A DNA stretch of 51,819 nt from a virus: positions 1-51,819 of IMG/VR virus record IMGVR_UViG_3300042566_001407, one strand, 5' to 3'. Both the position numbers and the translations under genes were made by a program. This document shows, piece by piece, positions 1 through 8,103 of the stretch. The notes under the pieces are model-generated. The model was not told the DNA's origin. It did not search any database and was given only the letters and a program-made list of their open reading frames with translations. Position 1 is the first letter of the stretch; the number at the start of each line of letters is the position of its first letter.

Positions 1-600
1 CCTAAGTATGCAGAAGTTCCTGTAAAAGAAGAATCTCTTCTTACTGGATACCTTGAACCTACTAATGATGCGTATGCTGTTGCTAAGATTTCTGGAATTA
101 AAATGCTCCAGGCATATCGTAAGCAGTATGGATTTAAATCGGTATCTCTTATGCCTTCAAATCTGTATGGTCCTGGTGACAATTTCCATCCAGAAAATGG
201 GCATGTAATTCCTGCGATGATGACTAAGTTTAATAATTCTAATGGAAAGAATGTGACTTTTTGGGGTGATGGAACTCCTATGCGGGAATTTCTTTATTCT
301 GATGACCTTGCAGATGCGTGTTTGTTTGCAATGGATAAATTTGAAAATGCTGAGCTGATTAATATTGGTTCTGGATATAATGTAAGTATCAAAGAACTTG
401 CAGAAACTGTTGCAGCGGTTGTTGGGTATAGTGGTGTAATTAATTGGGATTCTTCCCGTCCAAATGGAACTCCTAATCGTCCCTTAGATTATTCAAAGAT
501 GTCTGAACTTGGATGGAAACCAAAGCATAGTCTTCTTTCGGGACTCGTTAAAACTTATCAGTGGTTTACTGAAAATACTTGTTATGATAGTTTAAAATGA
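1..600 (+). CDS. fcl: GDP-L-fucose synthase, 3' part
   Basis: The reading frame is open from base 1, so the N-terminal half with the NADP-binding Rossmann motif lies outside the window. The visible part carries the short-chain dehydrogenase YxxxK motif (YAVAK, about residues 24-28) inside the sequence PTNDAYAVAKISG typical of GDP-4-keto-6-deoxymannose epimerase/reductase, followed by NLYGPGDNFHPENGHVIPA, a family signature for the substrate region. The enzyme makes GDP-L-fucose, the donor for the fucosyltransferase at 4060. The stop overlaps the next start (ATGA). The internal ATG at base 103 is not the start because homology continues upstream. Confidence 0.9.
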   Translation, partial: PKYAEVPVKEESLLTGYLEPTNDAYAVAKISGIKMLQAYRKQYGFKSVSLMPSNLYGPGDNFHPENGHVIPAMMTKFNNSNGKNVTFWGDGTPMREFLYSDDLADACLFAMDKFENAELINIGSGYNVSIKELAETVAAVVGYSGVINWDSSRPNGTPNRPLDYSKMSELGWKPKHSLLSGLVKTYQWFTENTCYDSLK

Positions 601-1562
601 AGTATTCTAAGGTGATTATTTGGGGACATCCTCTTTATTCCCATACACATTCATATGTTCATGATGCTTACTATAAGGCATTTAAACATCTTGGATATGA
701 TGTATATTGGTTCCACGATGGAGATTATCCAGAAGACTTTGATTACAGCAATTCTTTGTTTATTGGAGAGGGGTTTGCTGATAAAAATATTCCAATCAAT
801 GATACTAGTTGCTACTTTATAATGTATTGCCCTTCTCCGATTAAATATCAAAATGCGGAGAGGTATGTTGATATTAGGATGTCTGCTGTCAATTTTAAGG
901 ATCATATTCAAGAATATTCTTTAGACAAAACAAAGGCAATCAAACTTGGACCTGCCTGCTATTTTGACCCTAAGCAATCAAGAAAAGTAAGAGTCAACAA
1001 CGATTATGTTGATTATGAAATGGATGATTATGATAAGGTTTATATTAGTTGGGCAACCAATCTTCTTCCTGACGAGTTTAATGAAAATGATATTCGGTTA
1101 GAAAGAGAAAATGTAATATATTACTCTGGTACAATTTCTGGCCATGGAGTTTGTGAAAACTATTCCAACTTTATTCCTTTTATAAAAGCGTGTCAGGAAA
1201 ATAATATTGGATTTGTGCATAATGACCCTTGGGCAAATCCACTTTCCACTGAGGAAGTTATTACTAGAGCAAAAAAATCTCTTCTAGGTATTGATATTCG
1301 TGGACCGCAGCATTTGAAGCAAGGTCTTTTAACTTGTAGATTATTTAAGAATATCAGTTATGGACATCTTGGTTTAACAAATTCAAAAGCACTCTATGAA
1401 GAACTTGATGGAAATTGTATCTATAATCAAGATACTGAACAACTTTTCTATGACGGAATTTCTAACAAAGAAAATTATGACCTCATTTTAAAAGGTATGC
1501 AGTATGTTAAAGAAAATCATACTTACATCAACAGAATACATAGTTTATTATCAATTCTTTAG
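597..1562 (+). CDS. Putative GT-B-like glycosyltransferase
   Basis: This 321-residue protein is not firmly recognised. The N-terminus (KVIIWGHPLYSHTHSYVHDAYYKAFKHLGYDVYW, read in parts) resembles the first strand-helix of a GT-B enzyme. The C-terminal part, with 'LGIDIRGPQHLKQGLLTCRL' and then 'FKNISYGHLGLTNSKAL', looks like a GT-B donor-site region. It starts inside the stop of GDP-fucose synthase (ATGA overlap) and sits among six other sugar-transfer genes, so a role in capsule, LPS or virion glycan modification is inferred from context. No signal peptide or membrane segment is visible. Confidence 0.5.
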   Translation: MKYSKVIIWGHPLYSHTHSYVHDAYYKAFKHLGYDVYWFHDGDYPEDFDYSNSLFIGEGFADKNIPINDTSCYFIMYCPSPIKYQNAERYVDIRMSAVNFKDHIQEYSLDKTKAIKLGPACYFDPKQSRKVRVNNDYVDYEMDDYDKVYISWATNLLPDEFNENDIRLERENVIYYSGTISGHGVCENYSNFIPFIKACQENNIGFVHNDPWANPLSTEEVITRAKKSLLGIDIRGPQHLKQGLLTCRLFKNISYGHLGLTNSKALYEELDGNCIYNQDTEQLFYDGISNKENYDLILKGMQYVKENHTYINRIHSLLSIL

Positions 1563-1564
1563 TT

Positions 1565-2299
1565 ATGAGTAGTCTTGGATTTTTTTATAGTTGTTATACC
1601 GAAAAGAAAGCGGTAGAATATTCTCTATCTGAATTAAGAAAGTACTATCCAGATTCTCCAATCTATCTTGTATCTGATGGGGGATTGGATTTTTCTTATT
1701 TAAAAGAGTCTGATGGTAATATATTTGTATCTTTAGAAGAGGATACAATGTCTGCTACATTTAAAATTACTGGTGACCAAGTAACTGGTAATTTTAGGGA
1801 AGAGGAAAATCAGACAGCAATTAAAAAATGTGCTCTCGCAGTTTTGGATAGATTGGAAAGAGCAATAGAATATTGCAAAACTGATTATATTCTAATGTTA
1901 GACCCAGATGCCTTAGTGAGAGGAAAACTTACTATTCCTAAAGGAGTAAAGTTATTAGGATCTAGAATTAATAGTGGTCTTCCTGAAGGATTTAAAAAAG
2001 TTTTATCATCAGTTGGTAAATCGAAAGTTATAGATTGTTGGGGGGCAACTCCTGCAATCTTTGAAACAAAGACTTTCCTTAAAGCACTTAATGTGCTAAA
2101 ATCTGATATAACAATCCTTGATAGGTTATCAATGGAGTATTATGCAATGTTTGCTCATGATTTATTACTCCCAACTCTATTCGCACTTGTAGGAGAAGAA
2201 GAAACATTTAATCCTGAAATTATAGAGTGTAATAGAGACGCAAACTGGCACTCAAAACCCAATCCATTAGTTCATCAATTTAAAGTTTATTATGAATAA
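1565..2299 (+). CDS. Putative GT-A glycosyltransferase
   Basis: A 244-residue protein with a likely nucleotide-sugar/metal motif of the DxD type in 'YILMLDPDALVRGKL' (about residues 113-127), preceded by a stretch like the N-terminal part of a GT-A fold. The start ATG follows the previous stop by two bases. The 3' end overlaps the next gene by 8 bp. I do not recognise a specific CAZy family. Membership in the glycan cassette supports a sugar-transfer role; donor and acceptor are unknown. Confidence 0.5.
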   Translation: MSSLGFFYSCYTEKKAVEYSLSELRKYYPDSPIYLVSDGGLDFSYLKESDGNIFVSLEEDTMSATFKITGDQVTGNFREEENQTAIKKCALAVLDRLERAIEYCKTDYILMLDPDALVRGKLTIPKGVKLLGSRINSGLPEGFKKVLSSVGKSKVIDCWGATPAIFETKTFLKALNVLKSDITILDRLSMEYYAMFAHDLLLPTLFALVGEEETFNPEIIECNRDANWHSKPNPLVHQFKVYYE

Positions 2300-3101
2300 A
2301 GATTTTGTTATAGTTTCCTCTCTCTTTAATATTCAAAGAGAAGGTATGGACGGTAGAACCTGGAAAGACTATCTTGACTGGTTCGAAATCACTCTCAAAT
2401 TAAAATGCCCAATGATCCTGTTTGTCACTGAGGATCTTGTTGATTTCATTGCAGAAAAAAGAGGGGATCTTCCCACCAAAGTAATTTCTCAAAAGATTGA
2501 GGAGATACCTTATTATTATCTTAAAGATCAGTTAGATGAATTAATTTCTACTGAAGAATATCGGAATAAGATTTCTGATCCAGATAGAATTGAATGTCAG
2601 TACTCAATGTATTCTATTGTCCAATATTCCAAGTTTAAGTGGATATCTCAGGCAATTGAAGAAAATCCTTTTGATAGTAAGTTTTTCTTTTGGATGGACG
2701 CTGGCGGGTCTAGGTTCTTTGGTCAATATGATTTGGATTTAGAATATCCGAGTGAGAATGCTCTTGAAGCATTGGAGGGTATGGGGGATAAATTCCTTAT
2801 ACAAATGAATATGGAATATTACAAAGATCTTGCAAATGCATCTATTCTTCCTAAGAGCTATCTTTTGGATAATAGATCATATGTGCTTGGTTCTATGTTT
2901 GGTGGTACATCCAATGCACTTCAAAAAGTATCAACAGAAATTGAAAATACTTTCTTGAATAAAATGATTGGTGATGGATTTGTGAATAATGAGCAAATTG
3001 CTCTTGGATATATTCTTAAACAATATCCAGATGATTTTGAAGTTTTTGAGCGTCATAATGGTAAGCATATGGCATTGTTTGAGGAGTTAGGCAAGAGATG
3101 A
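2292..3101 (+). CDS. HtrL/YibB (WlaTC)-type protein
   Basis: The 269-residue product begins 'FVIVSSLFNIQREGMDGR' and contains 'FFFWMDAGGSRFF' (about residues 133-145), both characteristic of the HtrL/YibB/WlaTC family found in LPS and capsule loci, whose members are thought to be GT-A-like glycosyltransferases. The acidic WMDAG motif is the likely metal/donor site. It overlaps the genes on both sides (8 bp upstream, 4 bp downstream), indicating translational coupling in the glycan operon. Confidence 0.7.
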   Translation: MNKDFVIVSSLFNIQREGMDGRTWKDYLDWFEITLKLKCPMILFVTEDLVDFIAEKRGDLPTKVISQKIEEIPYYYLKDQLDELISTEEYRNKISDPDRIECQYSMYSIVQYSKFKWISQAIEENPFDSKFFFWMDAGGSRFFGQYDLDLEYPSENALEALEGMGDKFLIQMNMEYYKDLANASILPKSYLLDNRSYVLGSMFGGTSNALQKVSTEIENTFLNKMIGDGFVNNEQIALGYILKQYPDDFEVFERHNGKHMALFEELGKR

Positions 3102-4045
3102 AAATTACTTTAGTTGGTCCTGGGATTATGCCAATTCCACCTACGGGGTGGGGTGCAGTAGAAATTCTTGTTTGGGATACAAGAAATGCTCTTAAAAAGT
3201 TGGGTCATGAAGTTCAAATAGTGAACACCAAAGACCCTAATCAGATTATTAATGAAATAAATTCATTTAGACCAGATTTTGTTCATGTTCATTATGATGA
3301 ATTTATTGGAGTTTATCCATATATCCAATACCCAAAGGCAATTACAAGTCACTTTGGGTATCTTGAAAGACCTGAAATGTTTGGTGGATATGTAAATATC
3401 GCAAATGCATTTGGGCAGATTAGACCAAATGTTTTTTGTTTGTCTGCAGGAATTAAGAATGTATATAAAATCTTGATGAATATTCCTGAGGAGAAACTTT
3501 TTGTAACTCCAAATGGTGTTAATTGTGAGGCATTTAGATACACTAATACTCCAAGACATTCGGATCGCTCAATCTATCTTGCTAAGATTGATTATCGTAA
3601 GCGTCAGTATATGTTCCAATCTATTGAAAGTCTGTGGTTTGCTGGTAATAATGCAGACTCTAGATTTGATGTTTCTAAAAACTATCTTGGTGAGTGGAAC
3701 AAACCAACACTCCACGATCAATTAACTGATTATGGTAATCTTGTTCTTCTAAGCGACGGTGAAGCACATCCTCTTGTTTGTATGGAGGCATTATCTGCTG
3801 GCTTAGGTGTTGTTGTTACTGAATGGGGTAAGGCAAATCTGGATGCATCGAAACAATTTATTACAATTATTCCTGAGAGTAAGATTGGAGATATTGCATA
3901 TGTTGAAGAAAAAATTCTTGAAAATAGAAATTATTCTATAAACAACCGTGAGGAAATTTTAGAGTATTCGAGAGAATTTGATTGGGTTAATATTATTAAA
4001 ACCCACTATCTTCCAAATGTAGAAACAATAATTCAAACTAATTAA
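3098..4045 (+). CDS. Glycosyltransferase family 4
   Basis: A 315-residue GT-B enzyme. The N-terminal glycine-rich loop 'PPTGWGAVEILVWDTRNAL' and a C-terminal donor-site segment 'LLSDGEAHPLVCMEALSAG' (E-x7-E-type retaining GT4 motif, about residues 222-240) are visible. The middle has 'TPNGVNCEAF', the usual GT4 linker (NGVD/N). The protein is shorter than host GT4 enzymes (about 370 residues), the gap falling in the region between the two domains. It begins with an ATGA overlap and is followed by a 14-bp gap before the fucosyltransferase gene. Confidence 0.8.
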   Translation: MKITLVGPGIMPIPPTGWGAVEILVWDTRNALKKLGHEVQIVNTKDPNQIINEINSFRPDFVHVHYDEFIGVYPYIQYPKAITSHFGYLERPEMFGGYVNIANAFGQIRPNVFCLSAGIKNVYKILMNIPEEKLFVTPNGVNCEAFRYTNTPRHSDRSIYLAKIDYRKRQYMFQSIESLWFAGNNADSRFDVSKNYLGEWNKPTLHDQLTDYGNLVLLSDGEAHPLVCMEALSAGLGVVVTEWGKANLDASKQFITIIPESKIGDIAYVEEKILENRNYSINNREEILEYSREFDWVNIIKTHYLPNVETIIQTN

Positions 4046-4059
4046 TTGCCATTTATAAA

Positions 4060-4854
4060 ATGATTGGATTTAATGCACTAGGGCAGATGGGCAGACTTGG
4101 AAATCAGATGTTTCAATTTGCTGCTCTTAAAGGTATTGCTAGGAATATGGGGTATGAATATTGTTTTCCCCCCACAAAAAATCAAAATGAATGGGTAGAC
4201 CATCAATTATTCAATCCATTTAAGTTGAATAATACTACTCAACTAAATGTACAATTCATCGATTTGGATAGACCAACTATTTCTGAAGGAAGTTTTTCTT
4301 TTGACGAAAAGTTATTTAATGGATGTCCTGATTGGGTTTCTATTCAGGGATTTTTTCAGTCCGAGAAATACTTTAAGCACATTGAAGACGAGATTAAACA
4401 AGACTTTGAATTTAGAGATGAAATTCTAACTCCTTGTTTGGAAATGATATCTCAATTAGATAAATCTCCAATTGCTTTGCATATTCGCAGAACTGATTAT
4501 ATTACAAATCCAAATCATACTGCACTTGGATTGGAATATTATCAAAAAGCACTAGAGCAATTTGGCAGCGAAGTTCCAGTTCTTGTTTTCTCTGATGACC
4601 CTAAGTGGTGTAATGAGCAGCAGTTATTTTCTAGTGATAGATTTTTAATTGCTGAGGGAAATACAAACTATGTTGATTTGTGTTTGATGACTCTTTGCTC
4701 AGGACATATTATTGCAAATTCCTCATTCTCTTGGTGGGGTGCTTGGTTAGCAAAGAATAATAATGTTATTGCCCCGTCTGGATGGTTTTTGGGTTCTGAC
4801 AATGAGCACCTAGATACTAAAGATTTAATTCCTGAAACTTGGATGGTTATTTGA
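4060..4854 (+). CDS. Alpha-1,2-fucosyltransferase, GT11
   Basis: 264 residues, close to the usual length of bacterial GT11 enzymes. Three family motifs are visible: 'GRLGNQMFQFAALKG' near the N-terminus, 'ALHIRRTDY' (the HxRRxD donor-binding motif, about residue 140-148) and 'NSSFSWWGAWLAKNNN' near the C-terminus. GT11 enzymes transfer fucose from GDP-fucose in alpha-1,2 linkage to galactose, which fits GDP-fucose synthase at the start of the cassette. The stop overlaps the next start (TGATG). Confidence 0.9.
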   Translation: MIGFNALGQMGRLGNQMFQFAALKGIARNMGYEYCFPPTKNQNEWVDHQLFNPFKLNNTTQLNVQFIDLDRPTISEGSFSFDEKLFNGCPDWVSIQGFFQSEKYFKHIEDEIKQDFEFRDEILTPCLEMISQLDKSPIALHIRRTDYITNPNHTALGLEYYQKALEQFGSEVPVLVFSDDPKWCNEQQLFSSDRFLIAEGNTNYVDLCLMTLCSGHIIANSSFSWWGAWLAKNNNVIAPSGWFLGSDNEHLDTKDLIPETWMVI

Positions 4855-5570
4855 TGAAAGTTGCTATTTGTTTTATTGGAACTGGAAAATATTTAAATTT
4901 TCTTCCAAAGTATTATGAGAATATTCAAGAGTATTTTCTGCCTAACAGTGAAAAAACTTTTTTAGTTTTTACGGATGGAGAAGGTGATTTCCCTGAAGAT
5001 GTAAAGGTATATAAGCAAGAACATCTAGACTGGCCTTACGTTACTCTTAAACGATTTGAGATTATTCAAAAGGCAAAGGAAGAAATTGCAAAGAATGATT
5101 GGTTTGTCTTTATTGATGCTGATGCTTTAGTTGTGGACACCATTACTGAAGAAGAATTTTTTGATACTACAAAATCATTCTTTGGTGTGCATCATCCTTG
5201 CCATTTTCTCCAAATGCCCCCACACAATCAATATCCTGGAGCATTTGAGACTAATCCACTTTCAGTTGCCCATATAACTGAGGATGATGATTTATCAGTA
5301 TATTATCAAGGTTGTCTTTGGGGAGGAAAAGTTCCTAATATCCTTGAAATGATTGATGAACTTGAGCAGAGAGTCAATATTGATTTAAAGAATAATGTAA
5401 TTGCTGTTTGGCATGATGAGAGTCATTTGAATAAATTCTTCATCGAAAATAAAGAACATCTAAATGTTTTAGGTTCTGAGTATGCATATCCTGAAGTATT
5501 TACTGAGTATTGTGAATTTGAACCAAAGATAGTACACTTAGCAAAAAATAATTCCAAATATCATGTTTGA
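4854..5570 (+). CDS. Family 6 glycosyltransferase (ABO type)
   Basis: 238 residues from the ATG overlapping the previous TGA, which I prefer to an upstream in-frame ATG at 4839. GT6 features: 'VAICFIGTGKYLNFLPKYY' at the start, 'FVFIDADALVVD' (DxD metal motif DAD), 'YYQGCLWGGK' and 'AVWHDESHLNKFF' (the HDESHLN signature of the ABO/alpha-1,3-galactosyltransferase family). Many bacterial GT6 proteins have NxN instead of DxD; this one keeps DxD as in vertebrates. Family members add alpha-1,3-Gal or GalNAc, the ABO ones onto a fucosylated galactose. It has no membrane anchor, so it is a soluble catalytic domain. Confidence 0.85.
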   Translation: MKVAICFIGTGKYLNFLPKYYENIQEYFLPNSEKTFLVFTDGEGDFPEDVKVYKQEHLDWPYVTLKRFEIIQKAKEEIAKNDWFVFIDADALVVDTITEEEFFDTTKSFFGVHHPCHFLQMPPHNQYPGAFETNPLSVAHITEDDDLSVYYQGCLWGGKVPNILEMIDELEQRVNIDLKNNVIAVWHDESHLNKFFIENKEHLNVLGSEYAYPEVFTEYCEFEPKIVHLAKNNSKYHV

Positions 5571-6372
5571 ATTAAACGATAAAAATAAATCTACATACAA
5601 ACTCAATAATATAGGTCCAATTTATTACTTAAACCTTGATGGACAACCTGAAAGGAAAGAGTATATGGAGTCTCAGTTTAAATATTGGGAAGTTGAAAAC
5701 TATACTCGTATCTCTGCATATGATGGTAGAGATGATGATTTGAGTGATATTTTAGTTGGTCGTTATCCTGAGATGATGACTTCTGGTGAGATTGGGTGCA
5801 TCACTTCTCACCTAAAAGCAATTAAGTATTGGTATGAGACATCTGATAGTCCCTATGCAATCATTATGGAGGATGATTGTAATTTAGATCTTGTCAAGTA
5901 TTGGAATTTTACTTGGGATGATTTCTATGCACATATTCCTTATGATTGGGATGTTGTACAAATCGCAATTATTTGCACTGGAGATATTCATGTTAAACTT
6001 CACAAGAGATTTGTGAATGATTTTTCTACAGCTTGCTATTTGATTAATCGCCATCATGCAGAAAAATTACTGAAATATCATGTTAAAGGTGATAAGTATC
6101 GTCTCGATAATGGAGTTAAACCTCGCCCAGTTGCAGACGATTTGATTTATAATTCTGGGAATACTTACTCAATTCCACTTCTAATCTATAGAATTGAATT
6201 GGGTTCTTCAATTCATCCTGAGCATATTGATGCTTTCCATGTAGGCAACTACAAGGCACTATCGAATTTCTGGGAACAGAATGGGGCAAATATTGATATT
6301 CGAGACTATATGAATTATGATCCTTATCTTGGTCGCATCACTGAAAACTCTGCTGCCCAACAAAATCCTTGA
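5563..6372 (+). CDS. Glycosyltransferase family 25
   Basis: 269 residues. The N-terminal 'GPIYYLNLDGQPERKEYM' and 'GEIGCITSHLKAIKYWY' followed by 'YAIIMEDDCNLD' (about residues 101-112; ED-D metal motif) are the GT25 (LPS glycosyltransferase, LgtB/LPS-OS) pattern. It is the last gene of the cassette and overlaps the GT6 gene by 8 bp. A sigma70 promoter for the next gene overlaps its stop codon, marking the end of the operon. Confidence 0.8.
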   Translation: MFELNDKNKSTYKLNNIGPIYYLNLDGQPERKEYMESQFKYWEVENYTRISAYDGRDDDLSDILVGRYPEMMTSGEIGCITSHLKAIKYWYETSDSPYAIIMEDDCNLDLVKYWNFTWDDFYAHIPYDWDVVQIAIICTGDIHVKLHKRFVNDFSTACYLINRHHAEKLLKYHVKGDKYRLDNGVKPRPVADDLIYNSGNTYSIPLLIYRIELGSSIHPEHIDAFHVGNYKALSNFWEQNGANIDIRDYMNYDPYLGRITENSAAQQNP

Positions 6373-6397
6373 CATTCAAAAAGAAATCCTCTATACT
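6369..6397 (+). promoter_or_regulatory. Sigma70-type promoter for porin
   Basis: TTGACA at 6369-6374, 17-bp spacer, TATACT at 6392-6397. It overlaps the GT25 stop codon. A late-type CTAAATAA lies at 6396-6403 just behind it. Confidence 0.75.
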
Positions 6398-6403
6398 AAA
6401 TAA
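6396..6403 (+). promoter_or_regulatory. T4-like late promoter candidate
   Basis: CTAAATAA, 63 bp before the porin start. It overlaps the -10 of the sigma70 promoter, so the gene may be transcribed both early and late. Confidence 0.4.
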
Positions 6404-6407
6404 GTAC

Positions 6408-6436
6408 TTAAGAATTCAGTTGTAATTCTTAACATT
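6408..6436 (+). repeat. Inverted repeat in porin leader
   Basis: Perfect 9-bp inverted repeat: TTAAGAATT (6408-6416), 7-bp spacer, AATTCTTAA (6424-6432). The right part, TAATTCTTAACATT (6423-6436), recurs identically upstream of psbA at 12442-12455. Confidence 0.7.
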
Positions 6437-6465
6437 TGTCCTATAGTACAAACAAAAACAAATTT

Positions 6466-7968
6466 ATGAAATTCTTTCAACAACTGATGCTTGCACCTGT
6501 TGCTCTGGGAATGGTTGCTCCTGCTGTTGCGAATGCCGCAGACCTTAATATTGCAGCAGTCAATCAATACTCCTCTGAACAGGCAACAAGCGTCACTCAA
6601 TTCTCTGATGTTCAACCTTCCGATTGGGCATATCAGGCACTCAGCAACCTCGTAGAGCGTTATGGTTGCGTAGCTGGTTATCCTAACGGCACCTATGGTG
6701 GCACTAAGGCAATGACTCGCTATGAAGCAGCAGCACTTCTGAATGCTTGTCTTGACCGTGTGACTGAAGTTACTGATGAACTTAAGCGTCTTCAAACAGA
6801 ATTTGCTCAGGAACTTGCTGTCATTCGTGGTCGTGTTGATAAACTGGAAGCACAAGTTGGTCAACTAGAAGCACAACAATTCTCTACCACTACCAAACTT
6901 CGTGGTGAAGCAACCTTTGTTCTTGGTGGTGTAGATGATTACCGCACTAAGGCAGGTAGTGCTACTGATGTTACAACTGATGATGTCGCACGAACTGCTT
7001 TCAATTATGATGTTCGTCTGAACTTTGATACCTCGTTTACTGGACAAGACCTGCTTCGTACTCGTCTTCGTTCTTCTAACTTCAGTTCTGATCCGTTCGG
7101 CAGTTCTTCTTCACTGTTCAAACTGGACAAGGCAGACAACTTCTCAAGTGCTAATGGTGATAACGTAGTTATTGATCGTCTGTACTATCAGTTCCCTGCG
7201 TTCAATAACACCACTACTCTAACTGCTGGTGCTAAGGTTCGTAACACTGAGATGGCATGGATGCCCACTGCTTATAAGTCTGAGATTCTTGACTTCTTCC
7301 AAGTTGCTGGCGCTCCTGGTGTCTATAACAAGGCAACTGGTGCTGGTTTCGGTGCTATGTGGAAGCAAAAAGGTAAGCAAGGTCTGGTTGCTGGTGTAAA
7401 CTACATTGCTCAGAATGGTTCTGATTCTTCTAAAGGTGAATTTGATGAATCTGGTGCTCTGAATACTCTGGCACAGATTGGTTATCGTGGTACTAACTAC
7501 GGTATTGCTTTTGGTTATCGTTATGGTACTGAAGGTACTCGTGTTCGTACCTACAACGGTCTGAACGGTGCTGGTGGTACTCTGGTTCCTGGTCAAACCT
7601 CCAATGGTTATGCTATCAACGCTTACTGGCAACCTAAGCAGTCTGGTTGGGTCCCTTCTATCTCTGCTGCCTACGGTTGGAATAATGTAAGTGGTACGGT
7701 TAGCGATGCTACCAATAGCGACTCCTGGTTCACTGGTCTTCAGTGGGCAGATGTATTTGCTAAGGGTAACTCTGCTGGTGTTGCTATTGGTCAAGCTCCT
7801 ACAGGAACTAATCTTGAAAAAGCAACGATGCTTGAAGTCTTCTACAAGTATCAAGTGTCTGACAATATCAGCATCACTCCTGCAGTCTTCTATGCAAGTG
7901 ACAACCAACGTCTGGTTGACAATGCCTCTAGTTGGGGTGGTGTAATTCAGACCAAGTTCACGTTCTGA
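6466..7968 (+). CDS. Cyanobacterial-type porin (SLH + OprB-like)
   Basis: 500 residues from the ATG at 6466; a TTG at 6436 is also in frame but precedes a clear signal peptide that begins at MKFFQQLML and ends near VANA. Residues about 40-100 form an S-layer homology domain ('FSDVQPSDWAYQALSNLVER', 'AMTRYEAAALLNACLDR'), then a coiled coil with repeating LEAQ units, then a long glycine/aromatic beta-barrel ending in 'GGVIQTKFTF' with a terminal Phe. This is the SomA/Som porin architecture of marine cyanobacteria. Related porins in cyanophages are linked to phosphate stress, and pstS is next door. It would sit in the host outer membrane during infection. A strong terminator follows. Confidence 0.85.
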   Translation: MKFFQQLMLAPVALGMVAPAVANAADLNIAAVNQYSSEQATSVTQFSDVQPSDWAYQALSNLVERYGCVAGYPNGTYGGTKAMTRYEAAALLNACLDRVTEVTDELKRLQTEFAQELAVIRGRVDKLEAQVGQLEAQQFSTTTKLRGEATFVLGGVDDYRTKAGSATDVTTDDVARTAFNYDVRLNFDTSFTGQDLLRTRLRSSNFSSDPFGSSSSLFKLDKADNFSSANGDNVVIDRLYYQFPAFNNTTTLTAGAKVRNTEMAWMPTAYKSEILDFFQVAGAPGVYNKATGAGFGAMWKQKGKQGLVAGVNYIAQNGSDSSKGEFDESGALNTLAQIGYRGTNYGIAFGYRYGTEGTRVRTYNGLNGAGGTLVPGQTSNGYAINAYWQPKQSGWVPSISAAYGWNNVSGTVSDATNSDSWFTGLQWADVFAKGNSAGVAIGQAPTGTNLEKATMLEVFYKYQVSDNISITPAVFYASDNQRLVDNASSWGGVIQTKFTF

Positions 7969-7991
7969 TAAGTAACTCATAAAATGAGTAG

Positions 7992-8018
7992 AACCACCCC
8001 TTTCTGGGGTGGTTTTTT
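7992..8018 (+). terminator. Rho-independent terminator after porin
   Basis: 9-bp perfect stem AACCACCCC (7992-8000) / GGGGTGGTT (8006-8014), 5-base loop, T-tract to 8018. Confidence 0.9.
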
Positions 8019-8034
8019 ATTAGGCAATCAAAAC

Positions 8035-8053
8035 CTTAACCAAATCTTAGTGG
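8035..8053 (+). promoter_or_regulatory. Candidate Pho box upstream of pstS
   Basis: Two 8-bp direct repeats 11 bp apart: CTTAACCA (8035-8042), AAT, CTTAGTGG (8046-8053). This matches the cyanobacterial PhoB-binding pattern (CTTAACC(A/T), 3 bp, repeat). A TATCAT -10-like hexamer follows at 8074-8079, 20 bp downstream, which is where an activator-dependent promoter would have it. It implies control of the phage gene by host PhoB. Confidence 0.65.
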
Positions 8054-8103
8054 ACTTTACGATTGTCTTCCAGTATCATTACTTACGAAGTTATTCACTT
8101 TTT

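Noticed and set aside
7219-7980. 253-codon open frame on the minus strand
   Set aside because: It lies fully inside the porin gene; the plus-strand protein has a signal peptide, SLH domain and barrel, while the minus reading is a Thr/Ser-rich shadow.
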